A stretch of DNA of 64,000 nucleotides from Halichondria panicea (taxonomy: Eukaryota; Porifera; Demospongiae; Suberitida; Halichondriidae), in contig NC_087386.1 of assembly GCF_963675165.1 (NCBI RefSeq), positions 1,352,931 to 1,416,930 of the forward strand. Reading direction: 5' to 3'. The notes under the pieces are model-generated. The model was not told where the DNA came from. It made no database searches and saw only the letters and a program-made list of their open reading frames with translations. Made by a program: the position numbers and the translations under genes. Positions 1 to 10,973 of this stretch are shown here, piece by piece. How positions within the stretch are numbered: the first letter of the stretch is position 1; every line of letters starts with the position of its first letter.

Positions 1-1448
1 CCAGTGGTATTCAAAACCATCCTTTTGATTGGACGCTTCTTCAGTGGTGTTGGACTGGGATGGTCCTCCCTTGCCGTCGTGGTGAGTGATATTAATTGAC
101 TATTTAGTTAATTGCTGGTGGCATACTTTAGCTTCACATGAACCTATACTTCCTTCTTCCTGTAAACTTTGCTTGTGGCTTCTTATAAACAATATATGGG
201 ATGTTATTACAAAAGCATGAGCTCTTGTTGTAATGCACTTTTCATTTCATAATGGCTCCCCACTAAAACAAAATCAAAAGTGTGTTTATAAGTACCTCAC
301 CTTTCAATGGCTTCACCTCCTGGCCTGTTATTTTCCTGTCCAAGGTGTACGTTGTGGAGATTGCCCCGAGCAAGCAACGAGGGATGATTGGCTCGATAAT
401 ACAGCTGTTTCTCGTGCTCGGAATACTAACTGTTTACACTCTTAGCTCCTTTGACAATATTCGTTACTATGACACCTCGCTTATACTGGTTGCCTTTATA
501 CTGTTGTTCACTGTCTCAATGGTGTTCTTCTGTGAAACTCCAAGATGGCTGTTTGCTCATGGACTGAAGAAGAGAGGAATTGCTGTCATTAAGTTCCTAC
601 GGGGACCAAAGTATGACTTTAAAGAAGAGCTGGAAATGATTCAAGTTAGCATCAAGCACAAAAAGAAATTAGTGGGAGTCAAGCACCTTTTAAAAGAGTT
701 CAGCAAATGGGATATTTTGATTCCACAAGGTCTAGTGCTGTTGCTTGTCTTTTTTAGAGTATGTAGTGGTTTGGAGTCGATCAATGCTTTCTCAGCGACT
801 ATTCTGCGTGAGGCTGGAGTGCAACAGTTCAGGGAGGTGTCAGTGTACGGTACAGCATGTGCAAGGCTTGTGACTAACTTTACTGTTGTCTTCATAGCTG
901 ATCTACTTGGTAGGAAAGTTCTACTGGTGGCTAGTGGTGTCGGAATGTTCATCGGGACTACAATGCTGGGAGTGCATTTCTATATAACAGGACCATCATT
1001 TTGCGTGCTCGACACAGCTAATAATATGACATCACTGAATCAGACGATGATGACATTTCAAGAGGGATCGTTTTGTAACCCTCACTTTGCACCATTGGCT
1101 ATCGTTTCATTGGTTGTATATAACGTTGGCTTCTCACTAGGATGGGGTCCCATTCTCTGGGTATTGATTGGAGAGCTACTGCCGTTGAGTGTACGAGGAA
1201 TCGGAACTGGGATTGCTACGTTTGTGACATGGGGACTCGCTGCTATTGTCGTGGGCTCGTACTTGAGTTACAGTGCTGCTGTTCAGCCGTGGTTTGTGTG
1301 GTGGACTTATTCAATTATCAATTTTGTATCAATCCTTTTTGTCATATTTTGCATTTTTGAGACGAAAGGAAAGAGTTTGGAAGATATTCAACATCGATAT
1401 GAACAAAAATTTGGTGGCAGAAAAATGTTATGCCTCCGTACTGCCTAA
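1..1448 (+). CDS. GLUT-like sugar transporter (SLC2 family), 3' part, terminal exon A
   Basis: Two exons are visible: 1-81, ending at a GTGAGT donor, and 345-1448, starting after an AG. The first is open in frame 1 and contains GRFFSGVGLG. Joined in phase 0 it runs into VYVVEIAPSKQRG, the usual GLUT segment around TM4-TM5. The second exon carries CETPRWL after TM6, an RKVLL loop, GWGPILWVLIGELLP (TM10 region), and the family end motif FETKGKSLEDIQ. Several membrane helices are evident and an N-glycosylation-rich loop follows TM9. Motifs suggest a class III-like (GLUT6/8) facilitated hexose transporter in the plasma or an internal membrane; the substrate is inferred only. The 5' exons lie outside the window. 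A second terminal exon of the same design follows at 1802. Confidence 0.85.
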
Positions 1449-1685
1449 ACTGACTCAATCATTAATTTTCATGAATCAACTTTTTACACAGAATGTCTCT
1501 GTCAATCATAATTATCATATGATCATAATTATGTGTGTGTGTGTGTGTTTGAGTGTGATACTCTTATTTCATGCCAGTTTGCAATGGGACCATGGCCTAT
1601 ACTGTGCTGCATGTGACGTCTATTGTACTCTATAATGAGCATTCCTTTCATACATTAATGCAGTTCCCCTTGTTCCCTATACGTA

Positions 1686-1700
1686 CACACACACACACAA

Positions 1701-1792
<92 letters not shown>
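1686..1792. repeat. (CA)n microsatellite
   Basis: About 105 bases of nearly pure CA dinucleotides with a few interruptions, ending about 10 bases before the acceptor of GLUT terminal exon B. It occupies the place of the polypyrimidine tract, so its length may influence use of that acceptor (inference). Confidence 0.95.
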
Positions 1793-1794
<2 letters not shown>

Positions 1795-1801
1795 TCTATA
1801 G

Positions 1802-2872
1802 GTGTATGTTGCAGAGATCTCTCCTGCTAAGTTCAGAGGAAGGATTGGATCTGTGCTGCAAATTTTCTTAGGTTTTGGGGTGGTCCTCATATATGCCCTC
1901 AGTTCAATTGATGATTTCCGATACTTTGACCAATCGCTGATACTCGTTGGATTTGTTGCTTTGTTTACAATACTGATGCCATTCTTCTGCGAGACACCTA
2001 GATGGCTTCTAGCCCACGGACAAAAGGACAGAGCCATCGCTGTATTAAAGTTTCTAAGAGGACCAAAGTTTGATAGCAGCAGTGAACTAAATATGATAAA
2101 AGTGAACATTGCATCCACTCCAAAATTGAAGACAAAGCAAACACTTAAAGAGTTTACTAAAGGGAATGTGATGGTACCGATGGGCCTTGCTATATTGTTA
2201 GCTGTGTTTCTACAGGCTGGTGGTCTTAACGCGATAGTTGCCTTCTCAGCATTGATATTGCAAGCAGCTGGAGTACCCTCATTCCGACAAATAGCTCTCT
2301 ACGGCACCGGATGTACTAGACTAATTCTGAACATAATTGCAGTGTTCTTAGTTGACCTTGTTGGCAGAAAATTTCTACTATTTATAAGCAGTATCGGAAC
2401 TTTCTTAGGGACAACGATGCTAGGCGTACACTTCTACGTAACAGATCCCTCATTTTGCTCCTCAATGAACTCAACAAACTCATCTCAGTCGGAAGCAATG
2501 GAAGTATGCAATTCCCATCTAGCCCCATTAGCTATAACTGCAATAGTGGTGTATAATATCGGCTTTTCAATTGGCTGGGGTCCTGTGATCTGGTTGCTAC
2601 TTGGAGAGCTCTTACCGTTACAGGTACGAGGAATTGGCAACGGAATTGCCGTCTTTGTGATGTGGGGTGTGGCTGCTATTGTGGTCGGGACGTATGCGAG
2701 TTACGCTGAGGCTGTTCAACCGTGGTTCGTATGGTGGACTTATTCTGTCGTTAATTTTGTCTCTCTTCTATTTGTTGTGTTGTGTTTGTTTGAAACCAAA
2801 GGTAAAAGCTTGGAGGACATTCAAACAAGATTTGACAAGAAATATGGACAATTCAAGTTGTGCTTTAGCTGA
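1802..2872 (+). CDS. GLUT-like sugar transporter, terminal exon B (alternative exon or 5'-less paralogue)
   Basis: This 357-codon open stretch begins directly after TATAG, in the same phase and at the same residue (VYVAEISPAKFRG) as the exon at 345. It has the same motif order: CETPRWLLAHG, GRKFLL, GWGPVIWLLLGELLP and FETKGKSLEDIQ. No upstream exon for TM1-TM4 fits in the 350 bases before it, which hold the end of the previous gene and a CA microsatellite. I infer either a mutually exclusive 3' exon spliced from the donor at 82, or a paralogue that lost its 5' end. An AATAAA at 2968 can serve as its polyadenylation signal. The coding frame is intact. Confidence 0.8.
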   Translation: MYVAEISPAKFRGRIGSVLQIFLGFGVVLIYALSSIDDFRYFDQSLILVGFVALFTILMPFFCETPRWLLAHGQKDRAIAVLKFLRGPKFDSSSELNMIKVNIASTPKLKTKQTLKEFTKGNVMVPMGLAILLAVFLQAGGLNAIVAFSALILQAAGVPSFRQIALYGTGCTRLILNIIAVFLVDLVGRKFLLFISSIGTFLGTTMLGVHFYVTDPSFCSSMNSTNSSQSEAMEVCNSHLAPLAITAIVVYNIGFSIGWGPVIWLLLGELLPLQVRGIGNGIAVFVMWGVAAIVVGTYASYAEAVQPWFVWWTYSVVNFVSLLFVVLCLFETKGKSLEDIQTRFDKKYGQFKLCFS

Positions 2873-3035
2873 TTTATTATTGCATGCTAAATGCATCAAA
2901 AACACATCTCCAATCATTATTTTGCATACCCCATATTTATTCGATTTAACGTTTTTAAGTTGTCTTAAATAAAAATACGGCAAGCTGCTTTGCAAATGAG
3001 GGAGGAGTCACACTGTCATAGGTCAAAGAGAGAGC

Positions 3036-5148
3036 ATGAAAGAATCATCTTCTCTCAAGAAATGGAGGACAATTACTTATCTCTCCATCTTTACAGGATG
3101 GGGCCTCTACATGCTGGTTAGGAAAACTCTCCCCTCCTCAATGCAGAGTCTAATTCAACATAATATATACACGAAGGACAATATCGGAATGATTACGAGT
3201 AGCTTCTCCCTCGCATACGGTCTCAGTAAATTTACATTTTCGTTCGTTTCAGACCACGTTAGCCCAAGAAGACTGTTTATATCCGGACTGCTACTCACCA
3301 GCTTTTGTTGTATTTTGTTTCCAGTTTGTAATGGAGTTGCGATGGCGTGTGTGGTCTGGTTTATAGCCGGTGTCGTACAGGGATGTGGCTGGGCTCCCTG
3401 CGTCATCCTCCTCAAGACCTGGTACTCCCCCTCTCAGATTGGCACTTGGTGGAGCATTTTATCAGCTGCTGGGAATATAGCATCGGCTCTCTCTCCGTTG
3501 ATCATCCTGTACATCACCACAATGTCCGATTGGACTGTTAGTTACTATCTGATCGGAATCATCACATTTGTACTAGGCTGTGTCATGGTCTACACTATAA
3601 AGGACTCCCCAGAAGAGATTGGAATAAGAAGCGCTTTTATACAAACGAAAGAAAAAGCTGCCAAGTCGAGTAAAAAAGAGGGCAATTGGTATTCTGTTTT
3701 CATGATTTTTGATTTGTGGGTTGTTGCTCTCATCTATGCTAGTGTGTACCTCGTCAACTATGGAGTGCTGGGTTGGATGCAGCTGTTTCTGGTTGAGGTG
3801 GCTAAGAAGTCCGATGCAATGGCCGCAGCGTCTGTCAGTGTGTATCAAGTGGGCGGAATGGTGGGGAACATCACCACCGGCTATGTATCCGATCTACTAC
3901 TTGTGAAGGTGAGAAGTGCAACTAGTGTAGTAGACCTTTCAAGTAAGTCTATTCATAATGTTGGTAGGCTTTGAAAGTTGAGTGACCAAGCATTAATAAT
4001 ACGTGTTAAGTGTATTGTATTGTTACAGCATCATTTTTATGTCTGTCTCTTAATTGTAATAAATGCAGAGGGCGAGATTGTGCCCCAGGGCTCCTGTTCT
4101 GTGTCTGCTCTCTCTGCTCCTGGTGGTAGCTACTCACTTGTACAGAACCTCAGCAGGAGAGGACACACCTGAGGTAAAGATTCTTGGTGCAACTATATAA
4201 TTTTGGTGTCATTAATGGTTGGGAGAAAGGGAAAGGGAGGCTGCTGAAATGTGGTACCCGCTGTCCCTCGTGTAATAATGGCTCAGGGACACCTTCAGTT
4301 GCCATAACTTGAATCCTGTGTATCTAATTTCGACGAATTAGGATTTTCTGAGAGCTCAGATCAGTCTCTCAAAAAAGCTTTCTGTTTGAGTAACCGTAAT
4401 TTTGTTTTCAAGCAACTGATTGCAAAACTAAAACATTCGTAGCTCTATTTTACGCCATGTGTATTTGCCTGACCACCCCCTGCCCCACCCCCTCAGATAC
4501 CGTGGAGTGTGATCACTTTCTCTGTCGGATTCCTTGCTGACGGAATGATAGCCATCATTGGACTGTGTGGAATGGAGGTGGCACCACAACACATGACTGG
4601 GAGTGCTCACGGCTTTGTCTGTGCTATTGCTCAATGTGAGTATAAGTGGAGTACAAACACGTTCACTGTAGAACCTTGTAGATGTCACTTTCCTTGATCT
4701 TTCACTATAAAGCTATGTCCTGGTACAGTGAAACCTGTCCAATAGTGGTCACCCATACCAACAGTGACTGCATTAAAATTTAATATCGGTGCCCAAACAA
4801 CACTGGTCCAACACAGGCTATGAAGACTTACGGCTTATTGACCTGGCTGTATTAAAATGTTGTATATAGAAGGTGACCTGTTTTTAATTAGGAAGAATGA
4901 TGAGTTTCACTGTACATCGTCATGTATGATATAACTGGTTGATATTAATCATGTGTTCTGTGTCTCCCCATGTAGTTGGTAGTGTGTTGGCTGGATGGCC
5001 GCTGGCGTATGTGATGGGACAGTACAGTTGGAGCACAGCTTATTGGCTCATGGAGCTCGTCTCTGTCTCCATGGTGATCGGCTGTCTCTACCTACTGTGG
5101 GTCATGATGAGATCCAGAGAACCAGTAGGAGGGACCAAAAAACACTAA
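3036..5148 (+). CDS. SLC37A4: Glucose-6-phosphate transporter-like MFS protein (SLC37A4-like), complete
   Basis: Four exons join without phase conflict: 3036-3908, 4069-4173, 4497-4635 and 4976-5148, giving 429 residues, the length of vertebrate SLC37A4. The N-terminal half has the organophosphate:Pi antiporter features RKTLPSSMQSL, GMITSSFSLAYGLSKF, the loop SDHVSPRRLF, GWAPCVILLKTWYSPSQIGTWW and a second SDLLL loop. The last exon has YSWSTAYW before a lysine-containing tail (KKH), as in ER-resident G6PT. The family exchanges glucose-6-phosphate for phosphate across the ER membrane. The start is the first Met before the first helix, 64 bases after the GLUT polyadenylation signal. Intron 3 holds a small inverted-repeat element. 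Pieces of exons 3 and 4 recur at 12.07, 15.98 and 28.48 kb. Confidence 0.9.
4724..4914. mobile_element. MITE with TACAGTGAAACCT-type ends
   Basis: About 190 bases bounded by TACAGTGAAACCT on the left and GTTTCACTGTA on the right, within intron 3 of the SLC37A4-like gene. It has no coding capacity. Related ends (ACAGTGGAACC) occur at 54584 and 57442. The size and ends fit a non-autonomous mariner/pogo-like element, with TA as presumed target. Confidence 0.6.
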
Positions 5149-5206
5149 AAACTAATGCTTTATTCATCACGACATGTTATCATATTTAAATTAAAAAATT
5201 CATAAT

Positions 5207-6403
5207 TCATTTGCATTTCAATGACATGATTTTCTGACATAAACGACACTTGACATCAATTCTTGTGAAATTAAACATTTCTAAAAATCTGTCCTCATAG
5301 CTACCAAGTCTCTTAAAATGAGTCAATCTATTATACTCCTCTTCACTGTTGAACACTCGCTCAATCCTCTCGGCCACTTCCTTGACTCCGCTCTTTGTCA
5401 GTGGATGTGGCACTTTGATAATAGAATCTGACGGAACAAACTCATCGATATTTGGTGCTCCATAGTAAATAGGGACAGCCCCTGTGATTAGTCCAGCATA
5501 CACTTTCTCTGTTACATAATCGTCTTCAATAGAGTTCTCAGCTGCTAATATAGCCATGTAGCGTCTCAAAAGAGCTCTCTTGTCAATTCTTGGAATGTCT
5601 GATGGCCAGTGTTTGTTGTTCAGGCAACTTGAAACTGAATCCACTCTAACAAACTTCTGTAGCATCTTTACCAACTGTTCTCGTTGACTGTTAGATTTGC
5701 AGTTTCTTGCAACAAAGAGGACGGCTTTTTCTCTCGATTTCCACGTTGAATTCGTTTCTTCAAGTAAGTTCTGCTTGCCTCGAGCAAATGTGAAGTATGG
5801 ATCTGGAACATGTGAGCTCATTCGATACGACATCTCGATATCGTACTCGGAGAGATAGTCAAACTGATGGGGGTGGGAACGAATGGACTCCATACTCATT
5901 CCAACTTTGAGGACTTTGTTTGAATCGATTCTGTACTTCTTGAGCAGATTATCGGGGTGTTTGGAGTGGGAGGGTAGGTACACAACCACTGCGTCTGCAC
6001 TCTTCACAGCACTAGAGCTAGTATCTTTAGTATACATACAGGGGACGTCACAGTTCTGAGCCTGGTAGCCACTATCAGTTGCATCGATCCAGTTGCCAGG
6101 TAGGAACACAACACGAACAGAGGAGCCACAATTAGTAGAGTGTTTTATTGTCCGATTTGCAATAGTTGGTACGACTTGAGATCTTTTGTTTGGTGGAAAG
6201 GGACGAATGTTTGCAATGAATGGAGGCCCATTATTGGTGGAGTCGGTTGTTGCTGCTATAGAAATGGAATCTCTCGGATTAATTCTTCTGAAGTTAGCGG
6301 TGGGATTGGACTTGCTCATGGAGTAGATGATAATGACACTGGGTAAAGAGACTGTTAGTGTGAGGAGGATGAAGGCCTTGGTCTTGTTGTGAGTAGTTGC
6401 CAT
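5207..6403 (-). CDS. Alpha-1,3-fucosyltransferase, family GT10
   Basis: Single-exon, 398 residues. A short cytosolic end (MATTHNKTK) precedes one hydrophobic segment at about residues 10-30, then a stem rich in Ser, Asn and Pro: the type II Golgi layout. The catalytic C-terminal part has the GT10 signature AAENSIEDDYVTEKVYAGL, followed by GAVPIYYGAPNIDEFVP and a basic, cysteine-bearing tail (KCRLCQKIM). MSMESIRSHP matches the middle of the domain. The family transfers fucose from GDP-fucose to GlcNAc on glycans. The gene lies tail-to-tail with the SLC37A4-like gene, 58 bases away. In the duplicated blocks at 16.2 and 28.7 kb this gene is missing apart from about 50 bases of its 3' end. Exact acceptor linkage is not predictable. 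Confidence 0.88.
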   Translation of the reverse strand: MATTHNKTKAFILLTLTVSLPSVIIIYSMSKSNPTANFRRINPRDSISIAATTDSTNNGPPFIANIRPFPPNKRSQVVPTIANRTIKHSTNCGSSVRVVFLPGNWIDATDSGYQAQNCDVPCMYTKDTSSSAVKSADAVVVYLPSHSKHPDNLLKKYRIDSNKVLKVGMSMESIRSHPHQFDYLSEYDIEMSYRMSSHVPDPYFTFARGKQNLLEETNSTWKSREKAVLFVARNCKSNSQREQLVKMLQKFVRVDSVSSCLNNKHWPSDIPRIDKRALLRRYMAILAAENSIEDDYVTEKVYAGLITGAVPIYYGAPNIDEFVPSDSIIKVPHPLTKSGVKEVAERIERVFNSEEEYNRLTHFKRLGSYEDRFLEMFNFTRIDVKCRLCQKIMSLKCK

Positions 6404-7815
6404 CAGTGCAGTACGATATTTAAACTTCCAGGTTTGCTTTCAGATGGCTTCTTGTTGCAACTTCAAATGTGGTAAAGAGTAGAATATCAATAGTCAATAT
6501 AAACATGGATCCATGATAAATATAAACAAAACCACCCTTTACCTACTTCTGAACCCACAGCTACAGCGCACCAGTCGGCCATCGGACTCACCTCCCAGGA
6601 GCTAGGCCAGGGCACACCTCTTCAGCCATTCTGTGTCTTACAACATCTAAAGAGCCATGGCACTGTTCACTTCACAAGGACAGCAGGTTAACTTCTCTAG
6701 ACTATTAAAAGATCAACACACTGACTATGCACACCCCTCATACATTATCCATTTTGTAGGCCTTTGCTTATCCTCCCTCCTCCACACAGCGCCTCTGTAC
6801 GGTTTCTCCCAGTACACTCCGTCAGGGCACTCTCAGTCACAGGCCATGTTTAATCAGAGTGGGTTAACGATGGGAGCATCTCCCCCCGGGCCCATGGATA
6901 CCAGCGGCTACCTCCCACCATTCCTACTGGGGACCCCTGCCACCAAATCCGTATGTCTGTATATATGGCACACACTAGATTATGTACTTGGTGATACGTA
7001 ACGGTCCGATAATCTAGTATACATTTCCAAGCATAATTAAATCTTGGTAGTAGGGTTTTGATAGATTTTTAGTGGCTCATTTACAAAAAGTGTACTCTCT
7101 CTCAGAAATCTCTGCTTTCGGCCTATTAGCACTGACTACCATGCTAATGATAACTAGTAGATCTGGAAAGCCTTAGGCACATTGGTACAAAAGTGGCAAG
7201 CGTTGTAATGATATTCATAGCCTCTACTCTGTGCAGCCCTCTCGTTCGTCAGTGTCTCGTCAGCTGTCCACTCACAGTACCAGGGCAACAGGGAGTACCT
7301 CTTCTCTACTGGACAGGTGAGGGAGGAATCAGTATTCAACACTGCTAGTAGCATCCATTCCATGTTTAGAAAACCTCTTCACAATGTGTACACTTCATGT
7401 ACCGTATTTCTATAATGTTTTGCGATCATCAAACATAATTATACATTAATCAATTTCGAAAATTGTAAAAATCTAAATTTGTACTAGTAATGACGCACGA
7501 TCCTTCTCACACAAAAGTTAATCAGAGTGTGTCATATTTTCTGCTAATTTGGCTCCTTTACAAAAGTTTTTCACCGTGTATCGATCTGTATACTGGTGTA
7601 TACCTTATGCTGTACTTTGGCTTTAATTTCTTTTCAGCTACTGTACATTTTCTCAGTAAGTATGTGTTCTGTTCTCCCTATCCAGGTCGTCTCTTGGGGT
7701 TGGTCCCTCTAGCAAGGCGGGGGATGGTGTCCAGTCCCTGGGGGTCCACCTGTGGAGGGGCTGTACGACCATCCCACTGCCTCCCCCGCCAGTAGCAACA
7801 CACCATTCATACCAG

Positions 7816-8786
7816 TTGAGCTAGTTACAGATCTCTTTGTTAACGTGCACACTGGATAGTGTACTGAACATGTGAGGGGCTTAGTCTCCCGAATGCCGTT
7901 ATATTAAAGAACAATCGGCCTGGGACCGAGGCTACCAGGCCAGTGTGGGAGTGATTGTGTGTAGCTGGTTAATGTCACCTTGAGATGTAAGTGTGAGACA
8001 AATTACTTTTGTATTGTATTGTGTTTGTATTGTACATGTGTCCAGTTAGGTCCCCAGTTAGGCTGAGAGTAAATAAATAGCCTCAAACAAAGGATTCAGG
8101 AAACACCACTAATTCCTCTCCTATATATGCCATGGAGTTCACTTGATGTTATAATGACCTGATAACCATTCATTTGCATGACAGCATACTTAGAAGAGGA
8201 CTTTGATCTTTCGTTGCTGTGAATCCTGCCTGTGCTTTGTGTATGTAAACAGTGTGTTCTAGTTTCATTGCTTACAGTATATTGACAGAAGTGTAGAGGG
8301 GCGCATGCTTACCTGAGTGCAATACCCATGTGCTCCAATAAGATGACCATTGGATTCATCCATTTCAGACTGAATGCTGTGTGTGGATTGGAGGAGTGAA
8401 ATTACTGTTCAATCAGATTTATTGTATAGTGATCTTGGGCACCACATCTACTACCGAGCACCAAACCTGGGCCTATGAACTGCTTGGCATTCTTTCCATG
8501 TAATAACTATTACTTGACAACCTGAGCTAAGACTAAGTCTCCTTTGCAGGAAAATAACCACATACTATATTATTATTGTTTACTTTATTCTTGTATAATT
8601 ATACCCTGCGTACGCATGGCAAATAAAAATGAATACATGTACTTTCTGGTCACAATGTAGTCCCAGGCCGATTTTTTTCTAGAAGGAACATAAAATATTC
8701 GACCTAGCATATTCAATTAGAGTAAAGTTACAAAGTTACTATAAATACTCTAATTATACGATGACCTTGTCCCCTCTCCCCTGCAG
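7816..8786. other. Non-coding stretch at the exon 5-7 deletion of NUP35 copy A
   Basis: The sequence after exon 4 is alignable by eye to intron 4 of copies C and D (the GGCCTGGGACCGAGGC and CTTAGAAGAG segments), then passes to sequence preceding exon 8. Exons 5-7 and the nested gene are missing. No open frame or RNA gene is seen. Confidence 0.55.
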
Positions 8787-8937
8787 GTGACCTCCAATGG
8801 TAACTGGATGCACATTCTCTACCAGTCCAGACTACAAGCTAAGAAGGTGGTAGGTCTCCTCGTAATCTTTAGTTTCAGGTATATTTTGAGGGTATAAACT
8901 TTTGTAGAAAGACCGATACAATCAAAGCCAGCTGAAA

Positions 8938-9272
8938 TACCGTATAGCGGGTATATTTCGAGGGTATAAATGTTCGCGGTTTTCGCGGATTGAGCCTCTA
9001 CCGCGAAAATTTATACCCACGAAAATTTATATCTTTATTGAATAGTAGGCGTGTTCAGTATTATTGACCACACCTATCGACAATAAGAGGTGCCTCACCG
9101 TTATAGGCTAGGCCTGGATTCGAGGCTAACGGTGTGGTGGTAACAGCTGCATGTTGATGTGCGCATGCGCCAAAAGGCTGGAACTCAGACCACGAAAATA
9201 AAATCCGCGAAATCCTTTGTAATGGTCCATCTGCGAAAATTTATACCCTCGAAATATACCCGCTATACGGTA
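8938..9272. mobile_element. MITE, TACCGTATAGCGGG family, full copy
   Basis: The left end TACCGTATAGCGGGTATAT is mirrored by ATATACCCGCTATACGGTA on the right. Inside are several GCGAAAATTTATACCC-like blocks in both orientations. It lies in the intron before exon 9 of NUP35 copy A. No open frame of note. The same ends recur at 10998, 16944 and 20607, and in decayed form elsewhere. Confidence 0.85.
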
Positions 9273-9524
9273 GTTGCAGTGCTCTGGAGTACAGCATATA
9301 TTATGCTGCACTACTATTATACTAATCCCAAGATACGAAGGTTAAGTTTTAGAATAGTAGCCTTTTTGCAGCATGCGTGCGTGCGATAAAAATTCGTGAG
9401 TATAAAATGTTCACAGTGCATTCTTATTGCTAACATTTATACCCTCAAAATATACCTGCTATATTTTCTTGGTATCACATGTTTACAAATACATTGCCTT
9501 AAGTATGTGTCTAGGTGCAGGTGT

Positions 9525-9715
9525 AGCTGCTGTGGTAAACCTTGGTGAAGCCTGAGGCATGTTTACCTACCTAGTTGCTGTGGTAAACCTTGGTGAAGCC
9601 TGAGGCATGTTTACCTACCTAGCTGCTGTGGTAAACCTTGGTGAAGCCTGAGGCATGTTGACCTACTTAGCTGCTGTGGTAAACCTTGGTGAAGCCTGAG
9701 GCATGTTGACCTAGG
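9525..9715. repeat. 48-bp minisatellite, four units
   Basis: Four nearly identical units beginning AGCTGCTGTGGTAAACC and ending in ACCTACCT-like sequence, in the intron before exon 9 of NUP35 copy A. The same place in copy D carries a different, 18-bp repeat of the same starting sequence (GGTAAACCACTCAGTGT). Confidence 0.9.
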
Positions 9716-10296
9716 TAATTCCCCCTACTGCAACTAATGTGTACTGTGTTTATTGGTGCTCACAGACAACACTACTTTTCCTCCCTACAGGATCTCAGTA
9801 AGAATGGTAAAGTCTATGGAAATGGGATCATGGTGGGAGTACAGCAGTGCATCGACAAGGTGAGGCTTGTGTGGATTAGCTGTATACTATTCCATGCGGG
9901 TTAATCACGTTCACATAATTTATGGTCAATGTCTGTTGACATTAATTTTGGACACTCAACCATCACCCTTAGTATTATTATAGTAACACCATCGATTAAC
10001 CATATATAGTCGTAGAGTATAGAGGTTCACACCAATGACTGCATATGTAGTGTACTTGATTGCACGTTTCTTGTCCCTCTCAGTCTGTGATGGAGAGTCG
10101 CCTTGCCTCCTCCACCACTCACCCCCTCACTAACCTCACACCCTCCACACCTGGGAAGAGGCCGATTTCCATACGCCCACTCACTGCCACCTACCAATCA
10201 GCTGCCAGTCAGTATCAGGTGTGTCCATGGGAACAGCTTTACACTGGAATGTTTGTCTCCTATTATTATGCACACACATTATTATGCACACACACT

Positions 10297-10463
10297 ATCG
10301 TATAGCTGGTAATTTTCGTCAGTATAAAATTTCGTTTAGTCTCGTTGCCTGCACTGCATTCATACGTTCCGGTAAGCCACACCTACGTTAAAATTTCGTG
10401 AAGGTCAGCTTACCCACGAAAATAATGAATATTTACCCCATGAAAATTACCCGCTATATGGTA
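10297..10463. mobile_element. Decayed MITE, CCGTATAGC family
   Basis: Begins TATCGTATAGCTGGTAATTTTCG and ends AAAATTACCCGCTATATGGTA in reverse. The ends are diverged from those of the full copy at 8938. Non-coding. Confidence 0.6.
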
Positions 10464-10973
10464 AACGGTATTAGCTGGGTGTTGCCCGGCAGTAAGCAGG
10501 CAAAGGTTTTGGTTGAATATCCTATTTTACCCATGTGAATGAAGCAATCATTGACCACCTTTACCTGAAGTGCAAGCAGCAACCACTAAAATAGTATCCA
10601 CAAACTGACTAGATATTGCTCAACCGCAAATGTAAATGATTTTCTTTTGGTCACCAGTTATAGCTGTACATGTACACATGTAGTGGTTTGACAGTTGTCC
10701 AGACTCAAAGCAGCCAGGGTATGATAGCAATGATGACATGATATGATAACAAAATTAGGCTGGCACCTATGAATATCAGTATACTACCTACATTGTACCC
10801 AAGTACGTATAAGTTTTGCTATCATGGACACAACTGTTTTGCAAATGTATGGTATACATGTATCACTAAATGTATTATCAGTAGTAGCCTCAGTTGCAGA
10901 GCTCTGAGGCTCAAACCTCAAATCTATTACCTACTATGTGTGAACCCGAGGGCCACCATAACAATATTAAAAT

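Larger units (their letters stand above)
6657..10218 (+). pseudogene. NUP35: NUP35 copy A, decayed (exons 1-4 and 8-10 only)
   Basis: Recognisable exons are at 6657-6687, 6790-6950, 7237-7316, 7686-7815, 8787-8846, 9791-9859 and 10084-10218, matched to the intact copy at 29012-34803. The exon 1 donor has lost a G, which breaks the phase. Exon 4 has one G fewer in a G run (frameshift), and its donor reads TTGAG instead of GTGAG. Exons 5, 6 and 7, which encode the start of the RRM-like domain, are absent, as is the last exon with the C-terminal amphipathic helix. The nested small gene of intron 7 is gone with the deletion. Exons 8-10 still translate as [33 protein letters not shown] and [10 protein letters not shown]. 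It cannot make NUP35. Confidence 0.85.

Noticed and set aside
1648-2118. 156-codon minus-strand frame rich in CV repeats
   Set aside because: It is the antisense of the CA microsatellite and of GLUT exon B.
9525-9715. Possible CRISPR-like array
   Set aside because: The units are contiguous 48-bp repeats with no unique spacers, in an intron of an animal gene; it is a minisatellite.
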